NCBI GenBank assembly: GCA_029547145.1
Contig: JAKPPV010000026.1
Coordinates: 62,001-126,000 of the forward strand
From: Methanobacteriota archaeon
GTDB lineage: Archaea > Halobacteriota > Methanomicrobia > Methanomicrobiales > Methanospirillaceae
Length of the DNA: 64,000 nucleotides
Reading direction: 5' to 3'
Part shown: positions 35,392 to 45,229 of the stretch, piece by piece
Numbering within the stretch: the stretch's first letter is position 1
Layout: each line of letters begins with the position of its first letter
Position numbers and translations under genes: made by a program
Notes under the pieces: model-generated
Seen by the model: the letters and a program-made list of their open reading frames with translations, nothing else
What the model was told of the DNA's origin: nothing
Database searches by the model: none

Positions 35392-35770
35392 CCCCGCCCC
35401 GCTCCTTGTGATCGAAGACAACCCGGCCGATCTCCGGTTGTTGGTGGAACTCCTGCGTGAGGAGGCACCCGGTTCGTTTGAGATCCACCCGGCATGCCGC
35501 CTCTCGGAGGGGATCGCAGCACTTCGTTCCCGATCGTTCGAGGCGATACTGCTCGATCTCTCCCTCCCCGACGGACAGGGGCTGGACCTGATCGATGCGG
35601 TTCGTGAGGAGGCACCGGGGGTTCCGATCCTCGTCCTCTCCGGGGTGCTCGACAGGGAGCTTGTCACGGATGCCCGGATGCATGGTGCAGCTGGCTGTTT
35701 CATCAAGGGGTGCGAGACGATCCACGACCTCGTCTGCGCGATCCGGTGCCTCGAACTCCGCTCTGACTGA
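35381..35770 (+). CDS. Single-domain response regulator
   Basis: A 129-residue CheY-like receiver. LLVIEDNPADLR holds the acidic pocket, Asp59 in LDLSLPDG is the likely phosphoacceptor, and FIKGCE carries the conserved Lys. The ATG at 35381 lies within the last codons of the preceding receiver. No output domain; the partner kinase is probably the upstream histidine kinase. Confidence 0.92.
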   Translation: MDSSPAPLLVIEDNPADLRLLVELLREEAPGSFEIHPACRLSEGIAALRSRSFEAILLDLSLPDGQGLDLIDAVREEAPGVPILVLSGVLDRELVTDARMHGAAGCFIKGCETIHDLVCAIRCLELRSD

Positions 35771-36593
35771 ACCCTCCCGGATCGTTTTTCATGGACGGTA
35801 TCCCGGGTCACAGTGAATCATTCGGGTGATTCCGACCCCTCCTCACCACCCCCTGTGCGATGACACTGCCGGCGATATCCTATCAGTCCGCGGAGTCCTC
35901 GGGCCTGGAGTAGAGCCGGTCGATCTCCCCGTTGCCGGAGGAGGCATCGAGTCCCTCCGGTTCCTGCGGTGATTTGAAATCCCTCGAGTCTCTAACGACG
36001 GATCCCATCCTGTTCGACCTGACCATCCTGAAATAGAACGCCGATGGAGCCCTTCCGGAGAGATCCGACGCGTGATGCACCCGCAGGTACCCTTCGTCGT
36101 CCCGGTGACGTCCTCCTATCCCGAGGAGTCTGGAATTCCTGCCGGTGCTTTGCCGATACCCGGAGCAGAGGGCTGCTCACCCTGGTATAACATGTCAGGG
36201 CAGGAATCGATCCAGACCTCAACTCAATCGATGCATCACCCTCCCCGGTGCTGCAGGTTCCTCGTCAGGACATCTGGAGCGTGTTCAGCTTCCCGCTCCG
36301 TGATCACGGGGAAAGTCGGACCCTGACCAGCGTTTGGGGGGTTGAGACGTTCGGGAGCCGAATCGGTCGGGGCCGGTTTCGAAAATATCCACGTAAAGTA
36401 GTTAAATAAGACCGCGCAAGTATAATCCACGTCCCGTCCCACATCCGGTATAACGGTAGTATCACGGCTGAAATTGGAATCCTGGTCCATTACGTTAGCC
36501 AATGTGGGAGGTTCAAGGGGATGATGATGAGCAACCGCTCCGGGAGGGCCCAGTACGCGACCCCGGTGGTGTCCTTGCAGGGAGGCGACGAGC
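35771..36593. other. Intergenic region before hybrid kinase
   Basis: An 823-base stretch with no credible gene; frames present lack starts, motifs or codon bias. A TATA-like gttaaataag (36401-36410) predicts initiation near 36432, giving a leader of about 160 nucleotides to the hybrid kinase. Confidence 0.5.
36402..36409 (+). promoter_or_regulatory. Candidate TATA box of hybrid histidine kinase
   Basis: TTAAATAA in an AT-rich island of an otherwise GC-rich region, upstream of the hybrid kinase with no nearer candidate. Confidence 0.4.
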
Positions 36594-38915
36594 ATGGACC
36601 CTGAGGCGCTTCGAGTGCTGCTGGTTGAGGACAATCCCGGCGATGCCCGGCTCGTCCGCGAGATGCTGGCGGAGATCAGCACCGAACATTATGAGACGGT
36701 GCCGGTGGGCCGGCTCGCCGATGCCCTTCGTTTCCTGAGTGAGCAGCCGTTCGATGCGATCCTCCTCGATCTGAATCTCCCGGACAGCTACGGGCTCGCC
36801 ACCCTGATCAAGCTGCGGTCGGTTGCACCTCACGTCCCCGTGATCGTCGTCTCGGGGCTTGCCGACGAGGAGATGGCGATCCATGCCCTTCGCGAGGGGG
36901 CCTATACCTACCTTGTCAAGGGTCAGATGAACGGGTATCTCCTGAACCGTTCGATCAGGTACAGTATTGAACGTGAGCGTACAGAGCAGATCCAGCAACT
37001 GAAACGCGCCCGCGAATACGCTGAGAACATCGTCGATACCATCCGGGAGGTCCTGATCGTGCTCGATAACCGCCTCCGGATCATCTCGGCGAACCGTTCG
37101 TTCTACGAGACGTTCCAGACGGTTCCGGAGAAGATTGAAGGCAGGTACGTGCACGAGCTGGCCGACCGGGTCTGGAACATCCCCGAGTTCCTCGCCCTCC
37201 TCGAGCGGATCCTGATGCACTCCTCTCAGCAGGAGGGGCTTGAGCTCGATCATGACTTTCCGGGCCTCGGGCGGCGGGTGATGCTGCTGAATGCCCGATG
37301 GGTGTACGAGGAGAAGGGTGAGACCGACCGGATTCTCCTCGCGATGTCCGACATCACCGAGAGAAAAAGGGCCGAAGAGGCTCTTGCTGCCGAGAAGGAG
37401 AGGCTCGCGGTGACTCTCTGGAACATCGGTGAGGGGGTGATCGTTGCCGATGTCCGGGGTTCGATCGTGCTGATGAACAGGACGGCCGAACAGCTGACCG
37501 GGTGGAGCGCAACAGAGGCGATCGGACGGGAGATCACGGAGGTCTACCGGACTGAGGATGAGAGTACCCGGAAGCCCTGTGCAAATCCCGTTGCACAGAT
37601 CCTCCACCAGGGCTCCCTGAGGGATCGGGTCCGGCACCGTCTGCTCATCTCCCGGGATCGCTCGGAGCGTCCTCTCGGAGAGACACTCGCACCCGTCCGG
37701 GATAGTCGGGGGGATATCATCGGTGTCGTGATCGTCTTTCGGGATCTCACCACCGAACGGCGGATCGAGGAAGACCTTGCCAAGAACGAGCGCCTGGAGT
37801 CGATAGGTGTCCTGGCAGGGGGAATCGCCCATGACTTCAACAACATCCTGACCGCGATCGAGGGGAATATCATCGTTGCGAAGGCCCACCTGAAGGAGGA
37901 TCATAAGGCCTTCGAACGGCTGGTGGAGGCCGAAAAGGCTGCATATCGCGCAAGAAACCTGACCCGTCAGCTGCTCACCTTCGCGCGAGGTGGTAAACCG
38001 GTCAAGCGGGTCCTGAACCCCGGGGAGATCATACGGGAATCGACCCTTTTTGCCCTCTCCGGGTCCACGATCCGGCCGGAACTGGTCGTCCCCGAGGATC
38101 TCTGGCAGATCGAGGGGGATGTGGAGCAGCTCAAGCAGGTGATCCATAACCTCGTCAGCAACGCAGATCAGGCGATGCCGGACGGGGGTCGCCTTGTTGT
38201 CTCCGCCGAGAACGTTGTCCTTGGTGATGATGAGCTGGTAAACCTCGGGGGAGGACGGTACGTGCGTCTCACCGTCTCGGATACCGGACCCGGTATTCCG
38301 AAGGAGCACCTCACGAAGATCTTCGAGCCATACTTCACCACCAAGCAGTCCGGGAGTGGACTGGGCCTGACCGTCGCCCATTCGATCGTCCGTGACCACG
38401 GAGGTAGTATCGAGGTTGATACCCGCCCAGGGCTTGGAACGAGGTTCATGGTCTATCTTCCTGCAACCAGTCGGATCGCTTCCCCGCCACCGGAGACTCG
38501 GGACCACCCCGTGGGGGGAGATGAACGGGTGCTCTGGATGGACGACGAGGAGATGATCCGGGAGGTTGGCAGCGAGATGCTCCGTGTCCTGGGATACCAG
38601 GGCACGTTCACCCGTGACGGGGAGGAGACGCTCTCAGTCTTTAAGCAGGCGATCGCGGATGACATCCCGTTCCAGGCGGTGATACTGGACCTGACCACGG
38701 TGAACGGAGTGGGTGGGGTTGAGACGCTCCGCCGCCTCCTCGAGATCGACCACCGGGTCCGGGCGATCGTCTGCAGCGGTTACTCGAACGATCCGGTTCT
38801 TGCGAACTATCGCGAGTATGGTTTCTTGGGGGTGTTGCCGAAACCGTTCTCGCTCCAGGACCTGGACACCCAGCTGCGCCGGGTGCTAATGGGCTCTCCG
38901 GTGGAGTCCGGATAG
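36594..38915 (+). CDS. Hybrid histidine kinase REC-PAS-PAS-HisKA-HATPase-REC
   Basis: A 773-residue soluble hybrid kinase. The N-terminal receiver (about 1-125) has Asp59 in LDLNLPD; two PAS domains occupy about 150-265 and 275-390; the H-box GGIAHDFNNIL contains His413; HATPase signatures are SNADQAM, DTGPGIP and GSGLGLTV; a C-terminal receiver (about 645-773) has Asp699. Phosphotransfer from His413 to either receiver is possible. No DNA-binding output. SD gggaggc precedes the ATG. Confidence 0.94.
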   Translation: MDPEALRVLLVEDNPGDARLVREMLAEISTEHYETVPVGRLADALRFLSEQPFDAILLDLNLPDSYGLATLIKLRSVAPHVPVIVVSGLADEEMAIHALREGAYTYLVKGQMNGYLLNRSIRYSIERERTEQIQQLKRAREYAENIVDTIREVLIVLDNRLRIISANRSFYETFQTVPEKIEGRYVHELADRVWNIPEFLALLERILMHSSQQEGLELDHDFPGLGRRVMLLNARWVYEEKGETDRILLAMSDITERKRAEEALAAEKERLAVTLWNIGEGVIVADVRGSIVLMNRTAEQLTGWSATEAIGREITEVYRTEDESTRKPCANPVAQILHQGSLRDRVRHRLLISRDRSERPLGETLAPVRDSRGDIIGVVIVFRDLTTERRIEEDLAKNERLESIGVLAGGIAHDFNNILTAIEGNIIVAKAHLKEDHKAFERLVEAEKAAYRARNLTRQLLTFARGGKPVKRVLNPGEIIRESTLFALSGSTIRPELVVPEDLWQIEGDVEQLKQVIHNLVSNADQAMPDGGRLVVSAENVVLGDDELVNLGGGRYVRLTVSDTGPGIPKEHLTKIFEPYFTTKQSGSGLGLTVAHSIVRDHGGSIEVDTRPGLGTRFMVYLPATSRIASPPPETRDHPVGGDERVLWMDDEEMIREVGSEMLRVLGYQGTFTRDGEETLSVFKQAIADDIPFQAVILDLTTVNGVGGVETLRRLLEIDHRVRAIVCSGYSNDPVLANYREYGFLGVLPKPFSLQDLDTQLRRVLMGSPVESG

Positions 38916-38955
38916 AACGGTCCGGTCGGTCCCCCGTGACCACTTCCGCAACCGG

Positions 38956-39516
38956 TCAGACCGCGAGGTGCGAGAGGAGGATACGCAGCCCGATTGCGAC
39001 GAGGACGAGCCCCCCGATCGCCTCCATGCCTCTTCCGAACCGGAGACCAAGGCCCGTGCCGAGGAGTCCCCCCGCGAGGGAGACGGTGAATGTCACCACC
39101 CCGATCAGGGCAGCAGGGACCAGGATCGGCTCGTCGATGATGGCGAACCCGATACCGACGGCGAGGGCGTCGATACTCGTTGCAAGGGCAAGCATCAGGA
39201 GGAGACGGAGAGTCAGTTCCGTTCTCTTGTCCTCGTTCTCACCGTGCAGGGACTCGTGGATCATTCGCCCCCCGATCCCCGCCAGCAGCAGGGCCGCGAT
39301 CCAGTGGTCGAAGCTCCCGATCAGCGCGGCGAAGGATGACCCGACCAACCAGCCGGTGATCGGCATCAGGGCCTGGAAGAGTCCGAAGGAGAACGCCATC
39401 ATCAGCACTCCCCGGACCCGTTCCGATGAATGAAGCGCCGTTCCACGACCCATGGAGACCGCACACGCATCCATGGAGAGGCCGACTGCGACGAGGAGTA
39501 CCTCGGGGAGCTCCAT
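38956..39516 (-). CDS. mntP: MntP-family manganese efflux pump
   Basis: A 186-residue membrane protein with six transmembrane segments and the two duplicated signature motifs LSMDACAVSMGRG (near residue 12) and LATSIDALAVGIG (near residue 105). MntP exports Mn(II). The start chosen is ATG 39516 (MELPEVLL); the frame continues further upstream but enters the DedA gene. It lies eight bases after the end of the DedA-like gene. Confidence 0.92.
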   Translation of the reverse strand: MELPEVLLVAVGLSMDACAVSMGRGTALHSSERVRGVLMMAFSFGLFQALMPITGWLVGSSFAALIGSFDHWIAALLLAGIGGRMIHESLHGENEDKRTELTLRLLLMLALATSIDALAVGIGFAIIDEPILVPAALIGVVTFTVSLAGGLLGTGLGLRFGRGMEAIGGLVLVAIGLRILLSHLAV

Positions 39517-39523
39517 AAGGGTC

Positions 39524-40183
39524 CTAGGGGCGGCGCAGCCTCCTGGAGATCTGTTCCCGGTACTGCCGGAGCACCTCGACACCGATCACAAGGAAGCTGG
39601 CAACGATGATCAGAATGATGATCAGCGTCAGGTTGTCCCGGACGAAGGGGATGTTTCCAAAGAAGAATCCGCCTCCCACGAAGAGACAGACCCAGGTGAC
39701 CGTCCCGGCAAACTCCCATCGTGCGAACTCGACGTATTTCATCTGTCCGAGGCCTGACAGGAACGGGGTGAACGTCCGGACGATCGGAACGAACCGGGCA
39801 AGAAAGATCGACTTCTTTCCGTGCCGATCAAAAAAATCCTGGGTCGATCGGACGTACTTCGGGCGGATGATACGGTTGTCCCAGGTGAGTATGCGGTCCC
39901 CCAGGTGCCGGCCGATCCAGTAGTTCACGTGGTCGCCGGCGGCCGCTGCAACGATGAGGAGGGGGATCAGTATCCGGATGTCGAGGACACCGACACCCGC
40001 AAACGCTCCGGCGACGAAGAGGAGCGAGTCCCCCGGGAGAAAGGGCGTCACGACCAGGCCCGTCTCGATGAAGATGATCAAAAAGAGGAGACCATATGTC
40101 CAGGTGCCGTACTCCTGGATCACGGGGAGGAGCAGATCGTCCAGGTGAAGGATGATGTCCAGAAGCCCGATCAGTGACGACAT
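39524..40183 (-). CDS. DedA/VTT-family membrane protein
   Basis: A 219-residue DedA-family membrane protein. The conserved FIETGLVVTPFLPGDSLLF and FLARFVPIVRTFTPFLSGLG blocks, plus GDHVNYWIGRHLG, are typical. DedA proteins are lipid scramblases or flippases and support membrane homeostasis. Start is ATG 40183; the frame beyond enters the divergent gene. mntP follows. Confidence 0.93.
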   Translation of the reverse strand: MSSLIGLLDIILHLDDLLLPVIQEYGTWTYGLLFLIIFIETGLVVTPFLPGDSLLFVAGAFAGVGVLDIRILIPLLIVAAAAGDHVNYWIGRHLGDRILTWDNRIIRPKYVRSTQDFFDRHGKKSIFLARFVPIVRTFTPFLSGLGQMKYVEFARWEFAGTVTWVCLFVGGGFFFGNIPFVRDNLTLIIILIIVASFLVIGVEVLRQYREQISRRLRRP

Positions 40184-40283
40184 CTCTGCATTGGTTGGTC
40201 CCGATACCATATATACGTGGACACGGTTCCAGTTTCGCCGTGCGACCCCTGTCTCTGAAATACCGGCGGGTCGACGGGTTGCC

Positions 40284-40778
40284 ATGCATCTCCCGTACTG
40301 TCCGGGCATGACGTTCGAGGCGGGCCGGTTCCACACCCTGCTCGGTCCGCCCTCCTGTCTCGAGGCCCTCGTCAGTGAGCCGACGGTCGCCCGGTTCTCC
40401 GCCGTCTGCATCCGTCCCGTGTCCTCCGTGCTGACCGGACATTCAGCCGGATGGGGATATCGCTGCCGCTTCGTGAGGGTCAGGAACGTTCGAAACCTCT
40501 TCCAGGTGCTTGCCGGCGCGCGGGAACCCCTGGTGATCCTGGAATACGCACCCTCCCTCTTCGAAGGTGACGGAGTGGCGCTTCGAACGCTCGCTCACCA
40601 CCTCCGTGCCCGCTCCAGCTGTGCGATGGTCATCCTCTACGCCAGCCATCCGACTCCGTCATTCGACCGGTTTGCACGCCTCGCGGACCGTTCGTTCGCA
40701 GTCTTCCAGACCTCAACGGTCACAACGGCCGGCCAGCGCATGATCCCTCCCGGGCAGACACAGCTCTCCCTCGTCTGA
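40284..40778 (+). CDS. RecA-like protein lacking a P-loop
   Basis: A 164-residue protein, not firmly recognised. The sequence FHTLLGPPSCLEAL sits where a RecA/RadB-type Walker A would be but lacks GKT/S, and LVILEYAPSLF then LAHHLRARSSCAMVILYASH resembles a Walker B strand and the following helix-strand. This suggests a degenerate, probably non-ATPase, RecA-fold protein. The start is ATG 40284; its upstream region holds divergent promoters with the DedA gene. Confidence 0.6.
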   Translation: MHLPYCPGMTFEAGRFHTLLGPPSCLEALVSEPTVARFSAVCIRPVSSVLTGHSAGWGYRCRFVRVRNVRNLFQVLAGAREPLVILEYAPSLFEGDGVALRTLAHHLRARSSCAMVILYASHPTPSFDRFARLADRSFAVFQTSTVTTAGQRMIPPGQTQLSLV

Positions 40779-40837
40779 CCCGGCCGGAACGGTGGGCGCG
40801 TCCATCGCGGGCACCCGTCCCGGATATAGAGTAAATC

Positions 40838-40845
40838 TTTTATAG
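40838..40845 (+). promoter_or_regulatory. Thermosome promoter TATA box
   Basis: TTTTATAG with an A-rich upstream element (gtaaatc) that fits a BRE. Predicted initiation near 40868 leaves a leader of about 16 bases before ATG 40884. A second TATA-like ggatatag lies at 40822-40829. Confidence 0.6.
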
Positions 40846-40883
40846 AACCATAATGCACCTGTACAGACATAGGTGTGATCAGA

Positions 40884-42494
40884 ATGTCGCAGGTGCTTGG
40901 AGGACAGCCCATCATCATCCTGAAGGAGGGCACGACCCAGACCCGGGGGCAGGAGGCCCTCGGTAACAATATCGCCGCCGCGAAAGCGGTCGCGAACGCG
41001 GTCCGGTCCACCCTCGGTCCACGCGGGATGGACAAGATGCTCGTGTCGGGGATCGGGGACATCGTGATCACGAACGATGGAGCGACGATCGTCGACGAGA
41101 TGGATATCGAGCATCCGGCCGCAAAGATGATGGTCGAGATCGCCAAGACGCAGGACCAGGAGGCGGGAGACGGTACGACGACCGCGGTCGTTCTTGCCGG
41201 CGAGCTCCTCTCCGAGGCCCAGAAACTCGTCGCCGACAGCGTCCATCCGACGGTGATCGCCGCAGGGTACCAGCTTGCTGCCGGTAGGGCGTCCGCCTTC
41301 CTCGATTCGATCGCAAAGTCCGTCGGACCATCCGACACCGCACTTCTCCGACGGATCGCGATGACCGCGATGACCGGGAAGGGCGCAGAGGTTGCGATGG
41401 ACCAGTTCGCCGATATGATCGTCAGGGCGATCGGGATGGTCGTTGAGGAGGATGGTACCGTCGATCCCGACTTCGTCAAGGTTGAAAAGAAGGTCGGAGG
41501 TTCCTTCGACGACTCGGTCCTGGTGGAGGGGATTGTCCTGATAAAGGAGCGCGTTCACCCTGCAATGCCGAAGAGGGTGGAGAATGCCCGTATCCTCCTC
41601 CTGAACGTTCCGATCGAATACAGGAAGCCCGAGTCGAACGCGAAGATCAGGTTGACTGCTCCCGGTCAGGAGCAGGCGTTCATCGAGAACGACGAGCGTA
41701 TGAGCCGCGAGATCGCCGAAAAGGTGATCCGCACCGGTGCGAACGTCATCCTCTCCCAGAAGGGTATCGACGACCTTGCCCAGCACCACCTTGCGAAGGC
41801 CGGCATCCTGGCAGTCCGCCGGCTCAAGACCTCGGATCTGAAGCGTCTGGCGCGGGCCACCGGTGCCAGCATCATGACGACGCTCGATGACATCCAGCCC
41901 GAGAGCCTCGGATACGCCGGGCTCGTCGAGGAGCGGATCATGGCTGCCGATGAGGTGATCGTGGTCGAACGATGCCAGAACCCTCGGGCGGTGACGATCC
42001 TCCTCCACGGTGGCACCGAGCACGCCGTCGACGAACTCGAACGCGCGGTACACGACGCCGTGCGGGTGGTCGGAGTCGTTGTGGAGGACGGGAAATACGT
42101 CGTCGGGGGTGGCGCACCCGAGATCGCCCTCGCCCGCGACCTCCGGGAGTTCGCAGTCACGATCGGCGGACGGGAACAGCTGGCGGTCGAGGCCTTTGCG
42201 CGTGCCCTCGAGGCGATCCCGAGGACGATCGCCGAGAATGCAGGCATCGACCCGGTCGATGCGCTGGTTGCCCTGCGTGCGGCTCATGAGGCGGGCGATC
42301 GATCTGCCGGTATCGACATCCTTTCGGGTGAGGCGTCCGACATGGAGGCATTGGGGATCGTCGAGCCGCTGCGCGTGAAGAAACAGGCGATCGCATCAGC
42401 CACCGAGGCGGCGGTGATGATCCTCCGGATCGATGACATCATCGCCTCGTCGAAGGAGCAGGGGTCCGAGGGTGAGGCGGCCGGAGACTACTGA
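40884..42494 (+). CDS. Thermosome (group II chaperonin) subunit
   Basis: A 536-residue thermosome subunit. The equatorial domain motifs STLGPRGMDKML, ITNDGATI and GDGTTTAVV are present, then an apical domain and C-terminal equatorial GGGAPEIALARDL. It folds proteins in ATP-driven double rings. Start is ATG 40884 (MSQVLGGQ) with aggtg nearby. A GC-rich hairpin (ccctcc pairing ggaggg around 42509-42528) follows the stop but lacks a T tract. Confidence 0.97.
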   Translation: MSQVLGGQPIIILKEGTTQTRGQEALGNNIAAAKAVANAVRSTLGPRGMDKMLVSGIGDIVITNDGATIVDEMDIEHPAAKMMVEIAKTQDQEAGDGTTTAVVLAGELLSEAQKLVADSVHPTVIAAGYQLAAGRASAFLDSIAKSVGPSDTALLRRIAMTAMTGKGAEVAMDQFADMIVRAIGMVVEEDGTVDPDFVKVEKKVGGSFDDSVLVEGIVLIKERVHPAMPKRVENARILLLNVPIEYRKPESNAKIRLTAPGQEQAFIENDERMSREIAEKVIRTGANVILSQKGIDDLAQHHLAKAGILAVRRLKTSDLKRLARATGASIMTTLDDIQPESLGYAGLVEERIMAADEVIVVERCQNPRAVTILLHGGTEHAVDELERAVHDAVRVVGVVVEDGKYVVGGGAPEIALARDLREFAVTIGGREQLAVEAFARALEAIPRTIAENAGIDPVDALVALRAAHEAGDRSAGIDILSGEASDMEALGIVEPLRVKKQAIASATEAAVMILRIDDIIASSKEQGSEGEAAGDY

Positions 42495-42654
42495 TCCCCC
42501 TCGCCTCTTTCCCTCCCCCCGACGGAGGGCCCCCGGGGGGTATACCACCATCTTCCCGCTTCGCCGTTCTCCGTTCTCATGAAAAGGACTGGCGGCATCT
42601 GCAGGTCCGGAACCGAACCCTGAAGGAATAAATGGGTGAAGGTGATCGCATCCG

Positions 42655-43968
42655 TCAGATCCGCATCGCCTCGATGACGAGATGTTCGTACTCTTCTTTC
42701 AGGGCGTTGACGTCACCGCGCCGGGCCTCGACATAGAGCCGGATCTTCGGCTCGGTGTTGGACGGGCGCACCAGAACCGCGTGATCCTCTGCCGTCACCT
42801 TCAGTCCGTCGGTCGTGTCCGGTTCGAACCGGGCGAGTTTTTCGGCGAGTCGGGCCATCACGAGCTCTGTCGGCGCGGTCAGCTGGACGGAGTGTTCGAT
42901 GTAGGGGAAGTCCGGGATGGCATCGGCGAGCTCGGAGAGTCTCTCCCCCCCGGAGACGATCTCGGCAAGGGCGAGGCTCATCGCGAACGGGTCGTCCGAA
43001 TACTGGAACTCGGGAAGGAAGAAGTGGCCGGACCGCTCGACACCGAGTACGGCGGACTCGTTTTTGACCCGGTTCGCGATGAAGACATCCCCCACCCGCT
43101 CTCTCATCACCCGGAATCCCAGCGGGAGCAACCGCTCCTCCAGGACCATCGAACAGTCGAATCCCGAGATGACCAGATCCCCCGATCGGTACCGGCGCAT
43201 CGCAAGGATGATCGCGACCTTCTCGGGTGATAGGACACGCCCCCTGTCGTCGATGACGATCCCCCGATCCGCGTCAGGATCGAAACCGACTCCGAAGTCC
43301 GCCTTGTGTTCGACCACCGTCCTCGCCGATGCGGCGAGCGACCCCTCGGTCGGTCGGGCTCCCCGTCCCGGGAACGTTCCGTCCATCTTGCCGTATTGCA
43401 CGATCGTTCTGCACCCGACGCGTTCATAGACGGGTGCCATTCCCGCGGCAGAACCGTTGCCCATGTCGAGGACGACGCAGATGTTTCGATCCAGATGGAT
43501 CCTCTCTCCGATGAACTCGCCGTACCGTTCGATCGCCGCCGCCGCATCCAGGCGGTTCAGCGTGCCCTGGCCCGATGAGAACGTCCCGTCCCGGTACCTT
43601 TCCATGATCGGGGACTCCTGGTAGAGGAGTCCGTATCCGTCACCGGTCCTGAACCGGATGCCGTTGTATTCGGGTGGGTTGTGGGACGCAGAGATGTACG
43701 CGGAGCCAGAGCGCCGGTCCTTCCAGGTCACAAAGCTGATCACGGGGATGGGCAGGACCCCGTACTCGTCCACCGAACACCCGGTCGAAAGGACGCCTTT
43801 GAGGAACGCCTCCTCGAGTAACGGGCCGCTTGTCCGGGTATCACGACCGACCGTGGTGACCCCGTCGGAGTAGGCACTACCGTAGGCACGGCCGATCCTC
43901 TCTGCCTCCACACCGGTCAGCTCGGTTCCGTAGACCCCCCGGACATCGTACGCCTTGAAGATACTCAC
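42655..43968 (-). CDS. Phosphomannomutase/phosphoglucomutase
   Basis: A 437-residue alpha-D-phosphohexomutase. Active-site serine lies in SASHNPPEYNG (near residue 95), the metal loop is DPDADRGIVID (near 235), the sugar loop is VERSGHFF, and the phosphate loop is RPSNTEPKIRLY. Whether it prefers mannose-, glucose- or glucosamine-phosphate cannot be decided. Monocistronic; promoter likely within the 259-base gap upstream. Confidence 0.95.
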   Translation of the reverse strand: MSIFKAYDVRGVYGTELTGVEAERIGRAYGSAYSDGVTTVGRDTRTSGPLLEEAFLKGVLSTGCSVDEYGVLPIPVISFVTWKDRRSGSAYISASHNPPEYNGIRFRTGDGYGLLYQESPIMERYRDGTFSSGQGTLNRLDAAAAIERYGEFIGERIHLDRNICVVLDMGNGSAAGMAPVYERVGCRTIVQYGKMDGTFPGRGARPTEGSLAASARTVVEHKADFGVGFDPDADRGIVIDDRGRVLSPEKVAIILAMRRYRSGDLVISGFDCSMVLEERLLPLGFRVMRERVGDVFIANRVKNESAVLGVERSGHFFLPEFQYSDDPFAMSLALAEIVSGGERLSELADAIPDFPYIEHSVQLTAPTELVMARLAEKLARFEPDTTDGLKVTAEDHAVLVRPSNTEPKIRLYVEARRGDVNALKEEYEHLVIEAMRI

Positions 43969-44227
43969 AGAACGGGGTGCATCCGGATGGTATTTGAGTC
44001 TTCTCCCGCATCCCCCCTCGTCTGCATTCGATGGAGGGCTCCATGGGTGGTCGCCTGCCGACCCTCGAGTCGTTCTTCCCGGGCTGAACAGGACGCCCGT
44101 CCGTTCCTGATCAAACGGTCGGCAGGAGTGCGCTCTGCTTCCCGGATGAAGTGATCACTGGGAAACCTTTAACCAATCCAGCACGGAACGCTGGTGGGCG
44201 GATGACCCGCGACGGAAGTGATACCAG

Positions 44228-44680
44228 ATGGTCGATTCAACATCGCCTCAACCGGCGCCCGATGGCGAGGTGCTGCAGATCTCCGCGGTTCTCGAGCCGG
44301 CGGTCCGGTCTGACGTGAAACAGCTGCAACTCCGTTTCGAGGCGGGGGGGCCGTTCGAGACACCAGGTTCAGGTTACCTCGGGATGATCAATGAGATTGC
44401 GCAGGCCTGTACCCGGGTGGCCCGCAGGATGCTGGGTCCCGAGGCGATGAACGCGCTCGTCAACGAGGCAGGCATGATGCCCGGTGCACAGGTCACGCTC
44501 TTCTCCCTCTCGTACATGGCGTCCGGACAACCCGGGGAAGAGTGCACATTCTCCGTCGAGACGGCGGTGCACCCCGATCTCGCCCTGGCCCAGGATCGCC
44601 TGGTCATCAGGGTGGCTGAAGAATGCAAGGAGGCAACCCTGCCGATCTTCACACGGCTCTATCCGGACTGCTCCCCGTGA
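44228..44680 (+). CDS. Uncharacterised 150-residue protein
   Basis: A soluble protein with no signal peptide; I do not recognise it. A helical block IAQACTRVARRMLGPEAMNALVNEAG is followed by beta-rich sequence and a conserved-looking EECKEATLPIFTRLYPDC end. The start ATG 44228 follows a TATA-like cctttaacc near 44167. Its TGA and the TGA of the convergent gene form one TGATCA palindrome (44678-44683). Confidence 0.75.
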   Translation: MVDSTSPQPAPDGEVLQISAVLEPAVRSDVKQLQLRFEAGGPFETPGSGYLGMINEIAQACTRVARRMLGPEAMNALVNEAGMMPGAQVTLFSLSYMASGQPGEECTFSVETAVHPDLALAQDRLVIRVAEECKEATLPIFTRLYPDCSP

Positions 44681-45229
44681 TCAGGACCACAGGGCAAGCA
44701 CGAGGCAGACCGCCGGCGGTATCACCAGGTTATCGTCCCCCGGAGACAGTAACTCGATTACCCCTCCGAAAAGGGCAACCAGCACCGCCCTCTCCGGCGA
44801 TAGGAAGGGGAGGAGAAGGACGGCGGTGAACAGTGTTCCCACGAGGAACCCCTCAAGACTCTTGTTGTTGTAGATCCGGTGACGTCCCAGGTACATTCCT
44901 GCCATCGTTGCGACGCTGTCGAGAAGGGCAAGAACGAAGATACCGACGCCCGCCCTGAAGGGGCCGAAGAGCACAAGGCAGGCGAGCGCCGAGACGACGA
45001 AGTAGTACGCGCCCCTTCCCGGGCCCGAGTCCTCCCGCTCGAGCTCTTCTAAGAGGGGAGTGATGATCGGCACCCGTCTTCCCCGTTCAACCGCATCGGT
45101 CAGTATCGAACCGATGAGGAGCGCCGCTGCATAGAACGGGAGGGTCCACTCCGGTGGAAATACGGCGATCGAGAGAGCGATTGCGCACCCAAAGAGGAGG
45201 TGAACCACCTGTCGCCATCGCTCCTGCAT
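44681..45229 (-). CDS. Polyprenol/dolichol kinase-like membrane protein
   Basis: A 182-residue protein with about six transmembrane segments. The HLLFGCAIAL start, the GRHRIYNNKSLEGFLVG block and GGVIELLSPGDDNLVIP ending match the SEC59/DGK1/VTE5 polyprenol-kinase superfamily, which phosphorylates dolichol, phytol or diacylglycerol with CTP. A role in archaeal lipid or dolichol recycling is inferred. Its stop abuts that of the convergent gene exactly. Confidence 0.85.
   Translation of the reverse strand: MQERWRQVVHLLFGCAIALSIAVFPPEWTLPFYAAALLIGSILTDAVERGRRVPIITPLLEELEREDSGPGRGAYYFVVSALACLVLFGPFRAGVGIFVLALLDSVATMAGMYLGRHRIYNNKSLEGFLVGTLFTAVLLLPFLSPERAVLVALFGGVIELLSPGDDNLVIPPAVCLVLALWS

Noticed and set aside
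36513-38507. A 664-residue minus-strand frame
   Set aside because: Exact antisense of the hybrid kinase, whose six recognisable domains settle the coding strand.
40713-42287. A 524-residue minus-strand frame
   Set aside because: Antisense to the thermosome gene; no motif of its own.
42505-42535. Hairpin after the thermosome gene as a terminator
   Set aside because: The stem is present but no T tract follows, so I mention it in the gene entry only.
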